NCBI RefSeq assembly: GCF_001644575.1
Contig: NZ_CP015596.1
Span: forward strand, 496,001-560,000
Reading direction: 5' to 3'
Length of the DNA: 64,000 bases
Source of the DNA: Mycobacterium adipatum
Lineage (GTDB): Bacteria > Actinomycetota > Actinomycetes > Mycobacteriales > Mycobacteriaceae
Positions within the stretch are counted from its first letter, which is position 1; every line of letters starts with the position of its first letter. The position numbers were made by a program, and so were the translations under genes. The notes beneath the pieces were generated by a model, which saw only the letters and a list, made by a program, of their open reading frames with translations, searched no databases and had not been told where the DNA came from. Positions 1-8,613 of the stretch are shown piece after piece.

Positions 1-124
1 GGTCGGGGAAACCGATGCGGTCATCGCCGCCCTGGCCACCGTCGCGATCCTGCTCGCCAGTATCAACATCTTCGGCGGCTTCGCGGTCACCCGCCGCATG
101 CTCGCGATGTTCTCCCGCAGCTAG
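1..124 (+). CDS. pntAb: NAD(P) transhydrogenase subunit alpha part 2, C-terminal end (partial)
   Basis: Only the last 40 codons are present; the reading frame starts at base 2 and stops with TAG at 122-124. The visible peptide ends in a transmembrane helix followed by [16 protein letters not shown], a signature of the membrane-embedded C-terminal part of the transhydrogenase alpha subunit. It lies 34 bases upstream of pntB on the same strand, as expected for a pntAa-pntAb-pntB operon, and would form the membrane domain with PntB. The upstream part of the gene is outside the window, so whether the alpha subunit is split, as in M. tuberculosis, cannot be seen. Confidence 0.9.
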   Translation, partial: VGETDAVIAALATVAILLASINIFGGFAVTRRMLAMFSRS

Positions 125-158
125 CGCCCGTGCCTACCCGATCGGAATCAATCTCCCC

Positions 159-1580
159 ATGTTGACCCTGGAAACCGCTGCGACCGCGGCCTATGTCGTG
201 GCAGCTCTGCTCTTCGTGCTCTCCCTGGCCGGACTGTCCCGTCATGAGACGTCCCGCGCCGGTATCAGCTTCGGCATCGTCGGCATGGCCATCGCGTTGG
301 TCGCGACCATCGCGCTGGCCATCAACCACCAGATCGAGCCGCTCGGACTGGGACTGCTGTTCGGCGCCATGGCCATCGGCGCCGCCATCGGCCTGTGGCG
401 AGCCCGCGTCGTCGAGATGACGGGCATGCCCGAGCTGATCGCGCTGCTGCATTCCTTTGTCGGCCTGGCTGCGGTGCTGGTCGGCTGGAACGGCTACCTG
501 CACATCGAGGCGCACCCCGACGGCCCGGACGCCATCGCGATGTCCGAACAGGGCATGCTCGGCATCCACTCCGCCGAGGTGTTCATCGGCGTCTTCATCG
601 GTGCGGTCACCTTCACCGGCTCCATCGTGGCCAACCTCAAGCTGTCGGCCCGGATGAAGTCCGCACCGCTGATGCTGCCCGGCAAGAACATTCTCAACCT
701 CGGGTCGCTGGTGGCCTTCGCCGCACTCACCGTCTGGTTCGTCATCGACCCCAGCCTGTGGCTGTTGGTCGCGGTCACCGTGCTGGCCCTGCTACTCGGC
801 TGGCATCTGGTCGCCTCGATCGGCGGTGGCGATATGCCGGTCGTGGTGTCGATGCTCAACAGCTACTCGGGCTGGGCAGCCGCCGCGGCGGGCTTCCTGC
901 TCGGCAACAACCTGTTGATCGTCACCGGCGCGCTGGTCGGCTCCTCGGGTGCCTACCTGTCCTACATCATGTGCAAGGCGATGAACCGGTCCTTCATCTC
1001 GGTCATCGCCGGCGGCTTCGGCATCGAAGCAGGCCCCGCCGACGACAAGGACTACGGCGAGCACCGCGAGATCACCGCCGAGTCCGCCGCCGAACTGCTG
1101 TCCTCGGCCTCCTCGGTGATCATCACGCCGGGGTACGGGATGGCCGTCGCCCAAGCCCAGTACGGCGTGGCCGACCTGACCCGCAAGCTGCGCGAGCGCG
1201 GCGTCGACGTGCGCTTCGGCATCCATCCCGTCGCCGGTCGCCTCCCCGGCCACATGAACGTCCTGCTGGCCGAGGCCAAGGTGCCCTACGACATCGTCCT
1301 GGAGATGGACGAGATCAACGACGACTTCGACGCCACCTCCGTGGTGCTCGTCATCGGCGCCAACGACACCGTCAACCCGGCCGCCTCCGAGGACCCGTCC
1401 TCGCCCATCGCCGGCATGCCGGTGCTCACGGTGTGGAACGCCCAGAACGTCATCGTCTTCAAACGCTCCATGGCCTCCGGTTACGCCGGCGTGCAGAACC
1501 CGCTGTTCTTCCGGGAGAACACCCAGATGCTCTTCGGCGACGCCAAGGACCGCGTGGACGCGATCAACGCCGCGCTGTAG
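159..1580 (+). CDS. pntB: NAD(P) transhydrogenase subunit beta
   Basis: A 473-residue inner-membrane protein, close to the 462 residues of the E. coli subunit. It completes the proton-translocating transhydrogenase that makes NADPH from NADH at the cost of the proton gradient. Residues 1 to about 270 are a series of hydrophobic helices (domain II). The C-terminal 180 residues are the soluble NADP(H)-binding domain III, with the [10 protein letters not shown] nucleotide loop at about 325-334 and a conserved end including [16 protein letters not shown]. The ATG at 159 is chosen because the protein then begins [16 protein letters not shown], the usual PntB start. The longer open frame overlaps pntAb and lacks similarity. 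No ribosome site is obvious; translation may be coupled to the upstream gene. Confidence 0.95.
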   Translation: MLTLETAATAAYVVAALLFVLSLAGLSRHETSRAGISFGIVGMAIALVATIALAINHQIEPLGLGLLFGAMAIGAAIGLWRARVVEMTGMPELIALLHSFVGLAAVLVGWNGYLHIEAHPDGPDAIAMSEQGMLGIHSAEVFIGVFIGAVTFTGSIVANLKLSARMKSAPLMLPGKNILNLGSLVAFAALTVWFVIDPSLWLLVAVTVLALLLGWHLVASIGGGDMPVVVSMLNSYSGWAAAAAGFLLGNNLLIVTGALVGSSGAYLSYIMCKAMNRSFISVIAGGFGIEAGPADDKDYGEHREITAESAAELLSSASSVIITPGYGMAVAQAQYGVADLTRKLRERGVDVRFGIHPVAGRLPGHMNVLLAEAKVPYDIVLEMDEINDDFDATSVVLVIGANDTVNPAASEDPSSPIAGMPVLTVWNAQNVIVFKRSMASGYAGVQNPLFFRENTQMLFGDAKDRVDAINAAL

Positions 1581-1622
1581 CGCAACTCCACGAGATGGTC
1601 GTCACCCGTCACCCACACACAC

Positions 1623-3005
1623 CTAAAAGGGCGGCGGGTCGGCATCGTAGTGGGCGCGGTTGAGTGCGCGTTCGCGCGTTATTCGGTACGCGCGGTTCTG
1701 TGCACGGGTGCGTTTTCGCTTGGGGGCGGCCAGTTCTCGGTACGCGCCACGTGGCGGTGCGGGTTTCGGCAATAGTTCCGCGGTCGGTGCCGGGCTCTGC
1801 GGGAAGAACATCGCCCCGCCCGGTCTGGTGGTGTACACGCGCCCGTTGGGGGCGGTGATGGTGATGGTGCCGTCCGGGTGCTGACAGTCATTCCATCCGT
1901 GAAAAGTCTTCATCAAGTGGTGTTTTCGGCAGTACGACTTGGTGTTCGACGGATGCGTCGGGCCGTAGGGCCAGGGCGTCGTGTGGTCGATGTCGCAGCG
2001 TTGTGCGGGGACGGTGCAGCCGGGCCAGCGGCAGGTGAGGTCGCGGCATCCGATGAACTCGGCGAGCGTGCGCGACGGTCTGTAGCCGGGCTCGGCGCCC
2101 AGTTCGGCTGCCGCGGGGACGGGCCGGATGACGGTGCGGGGCCTCATCTCGCGGACCTGCTCAGCGGGGACAGACCCGTAACCGGGTAGCAGCGCCGGAC
2201 GATCCGACTGGCCCTCGACGGTCGCCCGCTCGCCGTGCAGGTGGACGACGATGTGCCCGTGCGGCGCATCGTTACCGGCGGCCGGGCACACATCCTGCCC
2301 GCACAGGCACGCCATGCCGGTCGCGCCGAGGGCGAGCGGCTCGACGGCATCGGCGCGACGCTGGTCGAGGGTGCGCGGGTCATCGGGGCATACGGTGCGG
2401 GCAAGCTCATCGAGGCGCTGATCGAGCACGGCGCCGGCGGTGGCGTCGAGGCGGCCGTAGATCTCGACCATGCCGTCGCCGCATGGTTCGACGGTGATGC
2501 TGCGGGCCCGCCGGGACTCCCGCGCCCGACGGACCGCGTCGGGGTCGACGTCGACAACCATCCAATCGACGAGTTCGGCGATGCGGTCGTCGGACAGGGT
2601 GTTCCAGGACGGCGCCGCCTTGGCGAGCTGAGCGTCCAGGACCGACATGATGTCGGGGTCGGTGACCAGCGCGGTCCGATTGAGGATGATCCGAAGCACC
2701 CGCAGATCCACCACACCGGTGCCAAACGCATCGGCGAAGCGCGGTAGGTCGGTGATCAGGATGCGGCCCTGGGTGATCAATGTGCACGCCCGGCCGCGGC
2801 TGAGCCCGAGTTCGGCGCCCAGCTCGGCGGCCACCACCTCCCAGTCATCGACGATCAGGTCCTCGAACGCATTGCCCAGCTCCACCATCCGGGCCAGCGC
2901 GAACCGCCCTGCCGCCAGGATCTTCGCGGCCACGGCGGTGCGTTCGGCGCGCAGCTGGTCGCGTGCGGCGTCCAGTGCCGTCATCGTCGCCGCTGCCGCC
3001 GTCAT
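1623..3005 (-). CDS. DUF222 / HNH endonuclease-domain protein (13E12-repeat family)
   Basis: A 460-residue protein. The N-terminal 280 residues match the DUF222 helical domain common in multicopy 13E12-type proteins of actinobacteria. The C-terminal part is a zinc-ribbon HNH nuclease fold: CxxxxC at 325-330, DID-H at 338-341 and CRKHH at 359-363. The family is often present in several copies per mycobacterial genome and is sometimes linked to mobile or repeated DNA, but its substrate is unknown. The gene stands alone between pntB and a TetR gene and starts at ATG 3005. The last residues are rich in basic and proline residues. The family call is firm; any nuclease activity is inferred from the HNH motif only. 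Confidence 0.85.
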   Translation of the reverse strand: MTAAAATMTALDAARDQLRAERTAVAAKILAAGRFALARMVELGNAFEDLIVDDWEVVAAELGAELGLSRGRACTLITQGRILITDLPRFADAFGTGVVDLRVLRIILNRTALVTDPDIMSVLDAQLAKAAPSWNTLSDDRIAELVDWMVVDVDPDAVRRARESRRARSITVEPCGDGMVEIYGRLDATAGAVLDQRLDELARTVCPDDPRTLDQRRADAVEPLALGATGMACLCGQDVCPAAGNDAPHGHIVVHLHGERATVEGQSDRPALLPGYGSVPAEQVREMRPRTVIRPVPAAAELGAEPGYRPSRTLAEFIGCRDLTCRWPGCTVPAQRCDIDHTTPWPYGPTHPSNTKSYCRKHHLMKTFHGWNDCQHPDGTITITAPNGRVYTTRPGGAMFFPQSPAPTAELLPKPAPPRGAYRELAAPKRKRTRAQNRAYRITRERALNRAHYDADPPPF

Positions 3006-3060
3006 GGTTCGAACATATATTCGACCACCGACAAACTACCGTTCCTCGTTGCCCTTACGC

Positions 3061-3633
3061 CTAAGTGCGCAGACCGTTGGTGAGCAGCGTCGCCAACTCG
3101 GTGTAGGCCTCGGCATCGCTGAGGCCGGTCGCCTTCCCGACATCGCGCTGCTGAATGCGCACCATCATCGTGGCGATCAGATCACCGGCGAATGAAGCGT
3201 TGACCGCGCGGAACGCACCAGCGTCGACACCCTCCTCGATCAGCTGCCGGACGCGCGTCGCGGCCGCCGCCGTATTGGCCTCGTAGACCTCGCGGGCGGG
3301 TGGGAACGCGTTCAGGTCCGCCATGAACACCTCGGAGGCGACGGCGAGTTCGGCACCGACCGCGGTGAGGTACGCGGCTACCCGCTCCCGCGGATCGTCG
3401 TTCCGGGACAGGGTGGTTTCGACGGCGGCGGTGGCTCGCTTGAAGAAGTGCACAGTCACGCGGCGAACCAGGTCGTCCTTGCTCGCCGCCAACGTGTACA
3501 GCGTGGACTTGGAGCAGTGCAGCGCGGCGGCGATGTCGTCAAGCGTGAACTGGCTGAACCCCTCGGCGAGGAACAACGCCAACAGGTCGTCGAACAGTCT
3601 GGTCCGCCTGCGCGTGCCGAAGCCGCTCTCCAT
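3061..3633 (-). CDS. TetR-family transcriptional regulator
   Basis: A 190-residue DNA-binding regulator. A helix-turn-helix lies at about residues 29-48 (FTLDDIAAALHCSKSTLYTL), followed by an all-helical ligand domain. The start at ATG 3633 is preferred: the frame continues upstream but loses all family character, and a TACTAT -10-like hexamer sits six bases before this ATG, which would give a leaderless message. It is divergent from an acyl-CoA dehydrogenase gene with only 90 bases between them. That gap holds repeated CAGTACTA half-sites, so it probably represses itself and the dehydrogenase in response to an acyl-CoA or related ligand. The ligand is not known. Confidence 0.88.
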   Translation of the reverse strand: MESGFGTRRRTRLFDDLLALFLAEGFSQFTLDDIAAALHCSKSTLYTLAASKDDLVRRVTVHFFKRATAAVETTLSRNDDPRERVAAYLTAVGAELAVASEVFMADLNAFPPAREVYEANTAAAATRVRQLIEEGVDAGAFRAVNASFAGDLIATMMVRIQQRDVGKATGLSDAEAYTELATLLTNGLRT

Positions 3634-3639
3634 GCCGCA

Positions 3640-3703
3640 ATAGTACTGCCGCGGCTCTTCCAGTACTATCGGCGATGATACTGCTGGACCATTTTCAGTA
3701 CTG
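3640..3703. promoter_or_regulatory. Probable TetR operator region
   Basis: The 9-mer ATAGTACTG at 3640-3648 is repeated as its exact reverse complement CAGTACTAT at 3661-3669 with a 12-base spacer. A third palindromic CAGTACTG lies at 3696-3703. All three sites sit between the start codons of the divergent TetR (3633) and acyl-CoA dehydrogenase (3724) genes. The left arm overlaps the putative -10 of the TetR gene. The repeats are seen directly; that they bind this TetR protein is inference from position. Confidence 0.6.
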
Positions 3704-3723
3704 TTCTGGAAGGTGCACCGCCC

Positions 3724-4863
3724 GTGGCCGTCGATCGCCTGCTCCCCTCCGCGGAAGCACACGAGCTCATCGCGCTGACCCGCGACATCGCCGACAAGCT
3801 CCTCGACCCGATCGTGGATGCGCACGAGAAAGCCGAGACCTATCCCGACGGGGTCTTCGCCCAGTTGGGCGCGGCCGGGCTGCTGAGCCTGCCCCAACCC
3901 GAGGAGTGGGGCGGTGGCGGGCAGCCATTCGAGGTCTACCTGCAGGTGCTCGAGGAGATCGCGGCACGCTGGGCGGCCGTTGCCGTCGCGGTGAGCGTGC
4001 ACAGCCTCTCATCGCACCCGCTGCTGACCTTCGGCACCGACGAGCAGAAGAGCCGCTGGCTTCCCGGCATGCTCTCCGGTGCTCAGATCGGGGCCTACAG
4101 CCTCAGCGAGCCCCAGGCCGGTTCCGACGCCGCCGCGCTGCGCTGTGCGGCCGTCCGGCACGACGACCACTACGTGATCAACGGGTCGAAATCCTGGATC
4201 ACCCACGGCGGGGTCGCCGATTTCTACACGCTGTTCGCACGCACCGGGGACGGCCCCAAGGGCATCAGCTGCTTCCTGGTTCCCGGCGACCTCGACGGGC
4301 TGAGCTTCGGGGCTCCCGAGGAGAAGATGGGCCTGCACGCGGTGCCGACCACCGCGGCCTTCTACGACGATGCCCGCCTCGATGCCGAGAGGCTGATCGG
4401 TGTGGAAGGGCAGGGACTTTCGATCGCCTTCTCCGCACTGGACTCCGGGCGCCTCGGCATCGCCGCCGTCGCCGTCGGCATCGCCCAGGCGGCACTCGAC
4501 GAGGCCACCAGGTATGCCAACGAGCGAACCACCTTCGGCCGCAAGATCATCGACCACCAGGGGCTGGCATTCCTGCTCGCCGACATGTCGGCGGCGGTGG
4601 TGAGCGCCCGGGCCACCTACCTGGATGCCGCGCGGCGCCGCGATCAGGGCTTGCCCTACGGCGCGCAGGCCAGCGTCGCCAAACTGGTGGCCACCGACGC
4701 CGCCATGAAGGTCAGTACCGACGCGGTGCAGGTGCTCGGCGGGGTCGGCTACACCCGGGACTTCCGCCCCGAGCGGTACATGCGCGAAGCCAAGATCACC
4801 CAGATATTCGAGGGCACCAACCAGATTCAGCGGCTGGTCATCGCCCGCGGACTCAGCTCCTGA
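3724..4863 (+). CDS. Acyl-CoA dehydrogenase
   Basis: A 379-residue flavoprotein of normal family length that introduces the alpha-beta double bond into an acyl-CoA. The order is an N-terminal helical domain, the FAD/substrate beta domain (SLSEPQAGSDAAAL, then SWITHG), and the C-terminal helical domain ending QIFEGTNQIQR. The glutamate in that motif, about residue 363, is the catalytic base position of short- and medium-chain enzymes. RTTFGRKI is the FAD-adenine contact region. The start is GTG 3724, with GGAAGG about 11 bases upstream. Divergence from a TetR gene suggests induction by its substrate. The chain length used cannot be told from sequence. Confidence 0.92.
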   Translation: MAVDRLLPSAEAHELIALTRDIADKLLDPIVDAHEKAETYPDGVFAQLGAAGLLSLPQPEEWGGGGQPFEVYLQVLEEIAARWAAVAVAVSVHSLSSHPLLTFGTDEQKSRWLPGMLSGAQIGAYSLSEPQAGSDAAALRCAAVRHDDHYVINGSKSWITHGGVADFYTLFARTGDGPKGISCFLVPGDLDGLSFGAPEEKMGLHAVPTTAAFYDDARLDAERLIGVEGQGLSIAFSALDSGRLGIAAVAVGIAQAALDEATRYANERTTFGRKIIDHQGLAFLLADMSAAVVSARATYLDAARRRDQGLPYGAQASVAKLVATDAAMKVSTDAVQVLGGVGYTRDFRPERYMREAKITQIFEGTNQIQRLVIARGLSS

Positions 4864-5770
4864 ACGTTACGAAATCGGCTATCGCGCTGAGGAACTCGTC
4901 GGGCTTCTCGACCATCGGACTGTGTCCGGCTCCGGCGATGATGCGCGGCGACATGCCGGCCGCCCCGTACCGCGTGACGTTGGGGGCCGTCGGTGTCAGC
5001 ACGTCCGTCTCACCCCACACCACCAGCACCGGGACATCCAGCCCGGCCAATGTGTTCGCAACCGACGCGAGCGGGCCGGCCTTGGAGTCACACACGCCGG
5101 CATAGGTGAGTCGTTCCAGTGACCGGTAGGCGAACGGCGGCACGGCATAGTCCCGCGCGAAGCCCGTCTGCAGAGAACTCCTGGTGATCAACGGCAGGCT
5201 GCGGAAGTGATCCAGGGCGGGACCGAGCACGGGCCAACACACCATCTTTCCCAGCAACGGCATGGACACCAGGTCGCCGTCGGCGGGGGTATCCGAGACC
5301 ACCACGCGCTCCACCACCTCCGGATGTCGGGCCGCAAGCTCGGACGCCACGCTGCCACCCATCGAGTGGCCCACCACGATGGCGTGTCGAACACCCAAGG
5401 CGGTCAACGCATTGTGCACCGCGTCCGCTTGTCCGACGGCACCGAAATGCCGCGGCTCCCCCGGCGCCTCGGAGCCACCGTGGCCGACGAGGTCGATGGC
5501 AATCACGCGCTGGTTGCGTGCCAGCCGCGCCGCCACCGGCTCCCACCACTGGATGGACGCCGAATAGCCGTGCAGCAGCACGATGGCACGTTCACCGGAC
5601 GGCCCGTACTCGCGCACGTTGAGATCTGGACCGTCGAGCTCGAGCACCCGGCCGCCGGCGAACGGCTCGGCGGCGCGCGTCGCACTGGTCACCACGTACG
5701 CGTTGACCAGTACCGCGAGGATGACGGCGACGAGTGCCGCGACGGCGATCCGGAGCCTCACCCCTGGCAC
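4853..5770 (-). CDS. Membrane-anchored alpha/beta-fold hydrolase
   Basis: A 305-residue protein with one N-terminal transmembrane or signal-anchor segment (about residues 7-28) and an alpha/beta hydrolase domain. The catalytic triad can be read as Ser136 in GHSMGG, Asp256 in WGETDVLTP and His283 in GAGHSPMVEKP. The oxyanion region is LLHGYSAS. It is therefore probably an esterase or lipase facing the outer side of the membrane, with unknown substrate. It overlaps the 3' end of the convergent acyl-CoA dehydrogenase by 11 bases and is followed on the same strand by nothing closely linked. Confidence 0.88.
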   Translation of the reverse strand: MPGVRLRIAVAALVAVILAVLVNAYVVTSATRAAEPFAGGRVLELDGPDLNVREYGPSGERAIVLLHGYSASIQWWEPVAARLARNQRVIAIDLVGHGGSEAPGEPRHFGAVGQADAVHNALTALGVRHAIVVGHSMGGSVASELAARHPEVVERVVVSDTPADGDLVSMPLLGKMVCWPVLGPALDHFRSLPLITRSSLQTGFARDYAVPPFAYRSLERLTYAGVCDSKAGPLASVANTLAGLDVPVLVVWGETDVLTPTAPNVTRYGAAGMSPRIIAGAGHSPMVEKPDEFLSAIADFVTFRS

Positions 5771-5803
5771 GCTACTGTCCGGGCGCGCCGGTGCGCGACC
5801 GAT

Positions 5804-6973
5804 TTACTCCGGAGCGGATGTCACGGTGACGACGGTGCCGCGGCCGGGCGCCGAGTCGATCCGGATCGCACCGCCCATCGCCTCGAACCGCGCGAGCAGT
5901 GAACCCAGCCCGATATGCCCCTCCTGCAGTCGCGTCTCGATGACTGCGGGGTCGAAACCGGCGCCGTCATCCGAGACGGTCAGCACGATGCGGTCACCCG
6001 AGTGCCGCAGCGTCACACCGACGTTCGTCGCGCGCGCGTGCTTGTGGATATTGGTCAGCAGCTCCCGCGCCGCGCGGTGCAGCAACGCCTGCGAGGCCGG
6101 CTTGCCGACATCCTGCAGGTCCGCGGTCACCGCGTAGTCGCCACGGGATTCGAACTGGCGCAGTAGTTCCCGGATGGCCGGTGCCAGGCCGAGCTGCGCA
6201 AGCACCTGGGGGTGTAACTCGGTGACGGTGGAACGCAGCATGGCAGCGGTATCCTGCAGGGCGTCGTAGACCGTGTCCAGTGCGGGGTCGGGACGGCTGT
6301 CGCGGAGCAGGTCCACCTCCATCCGCGCGGCCAACAGGGTCTGCAGCGGGCCGTCGTGCAGATTCTCGGCCACCTCCCGGTTATGCCGCTCGTCGGCGGC
6401 CATCGCCTCGGCGACCAACTGGCGACGCACCTCAAGCAGGGCACGCACCCGGGCCGCGCGCAGGGACAGCACCAGGCACAGCGCGGTGGTCGCGACCGCC
6501 AGCCACAGCAGGAAGCCGAAGTGCGTGTACACCATGTCGGGCAGGCCGATCCGGTCATCACGCTTGGAATACACGATCCAGACGGCCAGATAGGCTCCGG
6601 CGGTGACGGTCCCGATGATCGCCGTCAGCAGTGGGCGGTCCTGGAACGCCACCGAGATGGGCAGCAGGAAGAACACCGGCAGCAGCGCCGCGGTGGCTCC
6701 GCCGGAGACGACGCACAGCACCACGATCAGCAGTACATCGACGCCGGTGGACGCCCAGTCCGCCCACCGGGGCAACGGGCCACGGAGCACAGCCAGCAGC
6801 CAGATCACCGCAGCGACCGCGTAACCCCCGAGCACCGCGGCATACAGGCCGGGCAGCCAATGGTCGACTTCCCAGATCCACACCAGCACGGCGATCAGCG
6901 CGATCAGCGGGAGCCGCAGGACCGCCGACACCCGGACGGGCTCGGCCGCGAAGAAATCGACGATGCGTGTCAC
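5804..6973 (-). CDS. Sensor histidine kinase, NarL-type (HisKA_3)
   Basis: A 389-residue membrane kinase. Five to six hydrophobic helices occupy residues 15-175. A HisKA_3 dimerisation helix follows with the phospho-accepting His206 in VAENLHDGPLQ. The HATPase domain has the N-box around ELLTNIHKHA (Asn308) and the G1 box DDGAGF (335-340). The start is taken as GTG 6973, one base after the stop of the upstream response regulator; the longer frame runs into the regulator gene. It forms a two-component pair with that regulator. No separate sensor domain is visible, so the signal may be sensed within the membrane. Confidence 0.9.
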   Translation of the reverse strand: MTRIVDFFAAEPVRVSAVLRLPLIALIAVLVWIWEVDHWLPGLYAAVLGGYAVAAVIWLLAVLRGPLPRWADWASTGVDVLLIVVLCVVSGGATAALLPVFFLLPISVAFQDRPLLTAIIGTVTAGAYLAVWIVYSKRDDRIGLPDMVYTHFGFLLWLAVATTALCLVLSLRAARVRALLEVRRQLVAEAMAADERHNREVAENLHDGPLQTLLAARMEVDLLRDSRPDPALDTVYDALQDTAAMLRSTVTELHPQVLAQLGLAPAIRELLRQFESRGDYAVTADLQDVGKPASQALLHRAARELLTNIHKHARATNVGVTLRHSGDRIVLTVSDDGAGFDPAVIETRLQEGHIGLGSLLARFEAMGGAIRIDSAPGRGTVVTVTSAPE

Positions 6974-6974
6974 G

Positions 6975-7622
6975 TCAGTCGAGGAGTTTGCGGCGCATCG
7001 CCTCGGCCACCGCGGCCGCGCGGTCGCCGACGCCCAGCTTTTCGTAGAGCCGCTGCACATGCGTCTTCACCGTGGACGGCGCGAGATAGAGCTCCTTGGC
7101 CATCGCCGGGATGGACATCCCGCGCGCGATCATCGCGAGCACCTCTGCCTCCCGGGCCGACAGCGTCGGGACGCCCGGCTCGTTGCGGCGGCGGATCTCA
7201 CCGGCCAACGACGCCGCCAGGGCGGGCGCGATGACGTCACGCCCGCGCGCACAGCCCAGCACCGCATCGACCAGTTCACTGCGGGTCGATTCCTTGGACA
7301 GAAATCCGGCGGCGCCGTCCTGCAGCGCCTTGTAGACGATGGCCGACTCGTCGTGGGCCGAGATCAACAGCACCCGGGTCGCCAAGCCGTCACGGGTCAC
7401 GGCGGCGGCGACCTCGGAGCCGTCCATCCCGGGCATCCGGTAGTCCAGCAGGGCCACCGCAGGACTGTGCGCACGGATCAGTTCGAGTGCGGCGACGCCG
7501 TCGTCGGCCTCACCGACCACCTCGATGGATCCGCTGGCCGTCAGGGCGCGCACCACACCGTCGCGGAACATCGGGTGGTCATCGCCGACCACCACACGCA
7601 CCTTCTGGCCTGAGTCCTGCAT
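6975..7622 (-). CDS. NarL/LuxR-family response regulator
   Basis: A 215-residue regulator. The receiver domain covers residues 8-125, with acidic residues Asp14-Asp15, phospho-acceptor Asp60 in LLDYRMPGMDG, and the conserved lysine in FLSKES. A LuxR-type helix-turn-helix occupies the last 65 residues (LSAREAEVLAMIARGMS through STVKTHVQRLYEKLGV). It is the first gene of a two-gene operon with the histidine kinase, whose GTG begins one base after this stop codon. It diverges from a LysR gene. Its targets are unknown. Confidence 0.93.
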   Translation of the reverse strand: MQDSGQKVRVVVGDDHPMFRDGVVRALTASGSIEVVGEADDGVAALELIRAHSPAVALLDYRMPGMDGSEVAAAVTRDGLATRVLLISAHDESAIVYKALQDGAAGFLSKESTRSELVDAVLGCARGRDVIAPALAASLAGEIRRRNEPGVPTLSAREAEVLAMIARGMSIPAMAKELYLAPSTVKTHVQRLYEKLGVGDRAAAVAEAMRRKLLD

Positions 7623-7685
7623 GGGAGCAGCTTGTCACAGCGGGACCGCTGCGAGTGGCAAGATTCGGAGCGGAAGGCGGTGGCG

Positions 7686-8567
7686 GTGAACATCGAAGAG
7701 CTGCAATGGTTCGTGACACTCGCCGAAACCGAGCATGTCACCGACGCGGCGGCCGAGTTGGGCATCAGCCAGCCCACCCTCTCGCGGTCGCTGGCCCGGC
7801 TGGAAGCCCAGGTCGGCGCGCCATTGTTCGCCCGCCTGAACCGCCGCCTGCAACTCAACAGCTACGGGGAGATCCTGCTCGAGCATGCCCGCCGCAGCAT
7901 CGGCGAAATGCGCTCGGCCACCGAGCGTATCGCTGCGCTACGGGACCCGGAGACCGGCACCGTGCGACTGGCATTCCTGCACTCGCAGGCCGGCGGCTTC
8001 GTGCCCGACCTGTTGCGCCGGTTCCGGATCGAGGCCCCGCGGGTGCAGTTCGAGCTGTTCCAGGGTCCGGCGCACACGATCCTGGAGCGACTGGCGAACG
8101 GTCGGGCCGATCTGGCGATCACCTCACCACGGCCCAGCGACCACCCCTGGCGTGTGCTCTATGTCGAGCGGCTGTGCCTGGCGGTGCCGCGCGGGCATCG
8201 CTTCGCCGGACGGGCGAGACTCCGGTTGGCCGACGCCGCCGACGAGCCCTTCGTGGCGTTGCGGCCCGAGTTCGGACTGCGATTGCTGACCGACGAGCTG
8301 TGCCTGGAGGCCGGCATCGCCCCACCGGTGGTGTTCGAGGCCATGGAGATCCCCACGATGGAAGGACTGGTCGCCGCCGGTTTCGGTGTCGCGGTGGTCC
8401 CGGTTCCCCGGCCGGACCGCGCCGAGCCGGGGGCCGTCTATGTCCCGCTGATCGAGACGACAGCCAAGCGACAGATCGGGCTCACCTGGTCCCCGGACCG
8501 CGAGATGCCGCCCACGGCGCGGCGTCTGGTGGACTTCATCATGCATATTCGTCATGATCTGACCTAA
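7686..8567 (+). CDS. LysR-family transcriptional regulator
   Basis: A 293-residue regulator with an N-terminal winged helix-turn-helix (residues about 18-37, VTDAAAELGISQPTLSRSLA) and a LysR substrate-binding domain from about residue 90. GTG 7686 is preferred over the earlier in-frame GTG 7680 because it lies a suitable distance from AAGGCGG and gives the family-typical start MNIEELQWFV. The next gene, 46 bases downstream on the same strand, is an MFS exporter. LysR plus a YnfM-like MFS transporter is a common pairing, which suggests that it controls the exporter. Confidence 0.9.
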   Translation: MNIEELQWFVTLAETEHVTDAAAELGISQPTLSRSLARLEAQVGAPLFARLNRRLQLNSYGEILLEHARRSIGEMRSATERIAALRDPETGTVRLAFLHSQAGGFVPDLLRRFRIEAPRVQFELFQGPAHTILERLANGRADLAITSPRPSDHPWRVLYVERLCLAVPRGHRFAGRARLRLADAADEPFVALRPEFGLRLLTDELCLEAGIAPPVVFEAMEIPTMEGLVAAGFGVAVVPVPRPDRAEPGAVYVPLIETTAKRQIGLTWSPDREMPPTARRLVDFIMHIRHDLT

Positions 8568-8613
8568 CTTGATGCATTGGACACATCATCGATAGGCTCA
8601 TAGCGTCCCCGCC

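Noticed and set aside
3675..5105. 476-residue frame overlapping the acyl-CoA dehydrogenase
   Set aside because: It is Arg/Pro-rich and without motifs, while the overlapping frame encodes a complete dehydrogenase with all active-site features.
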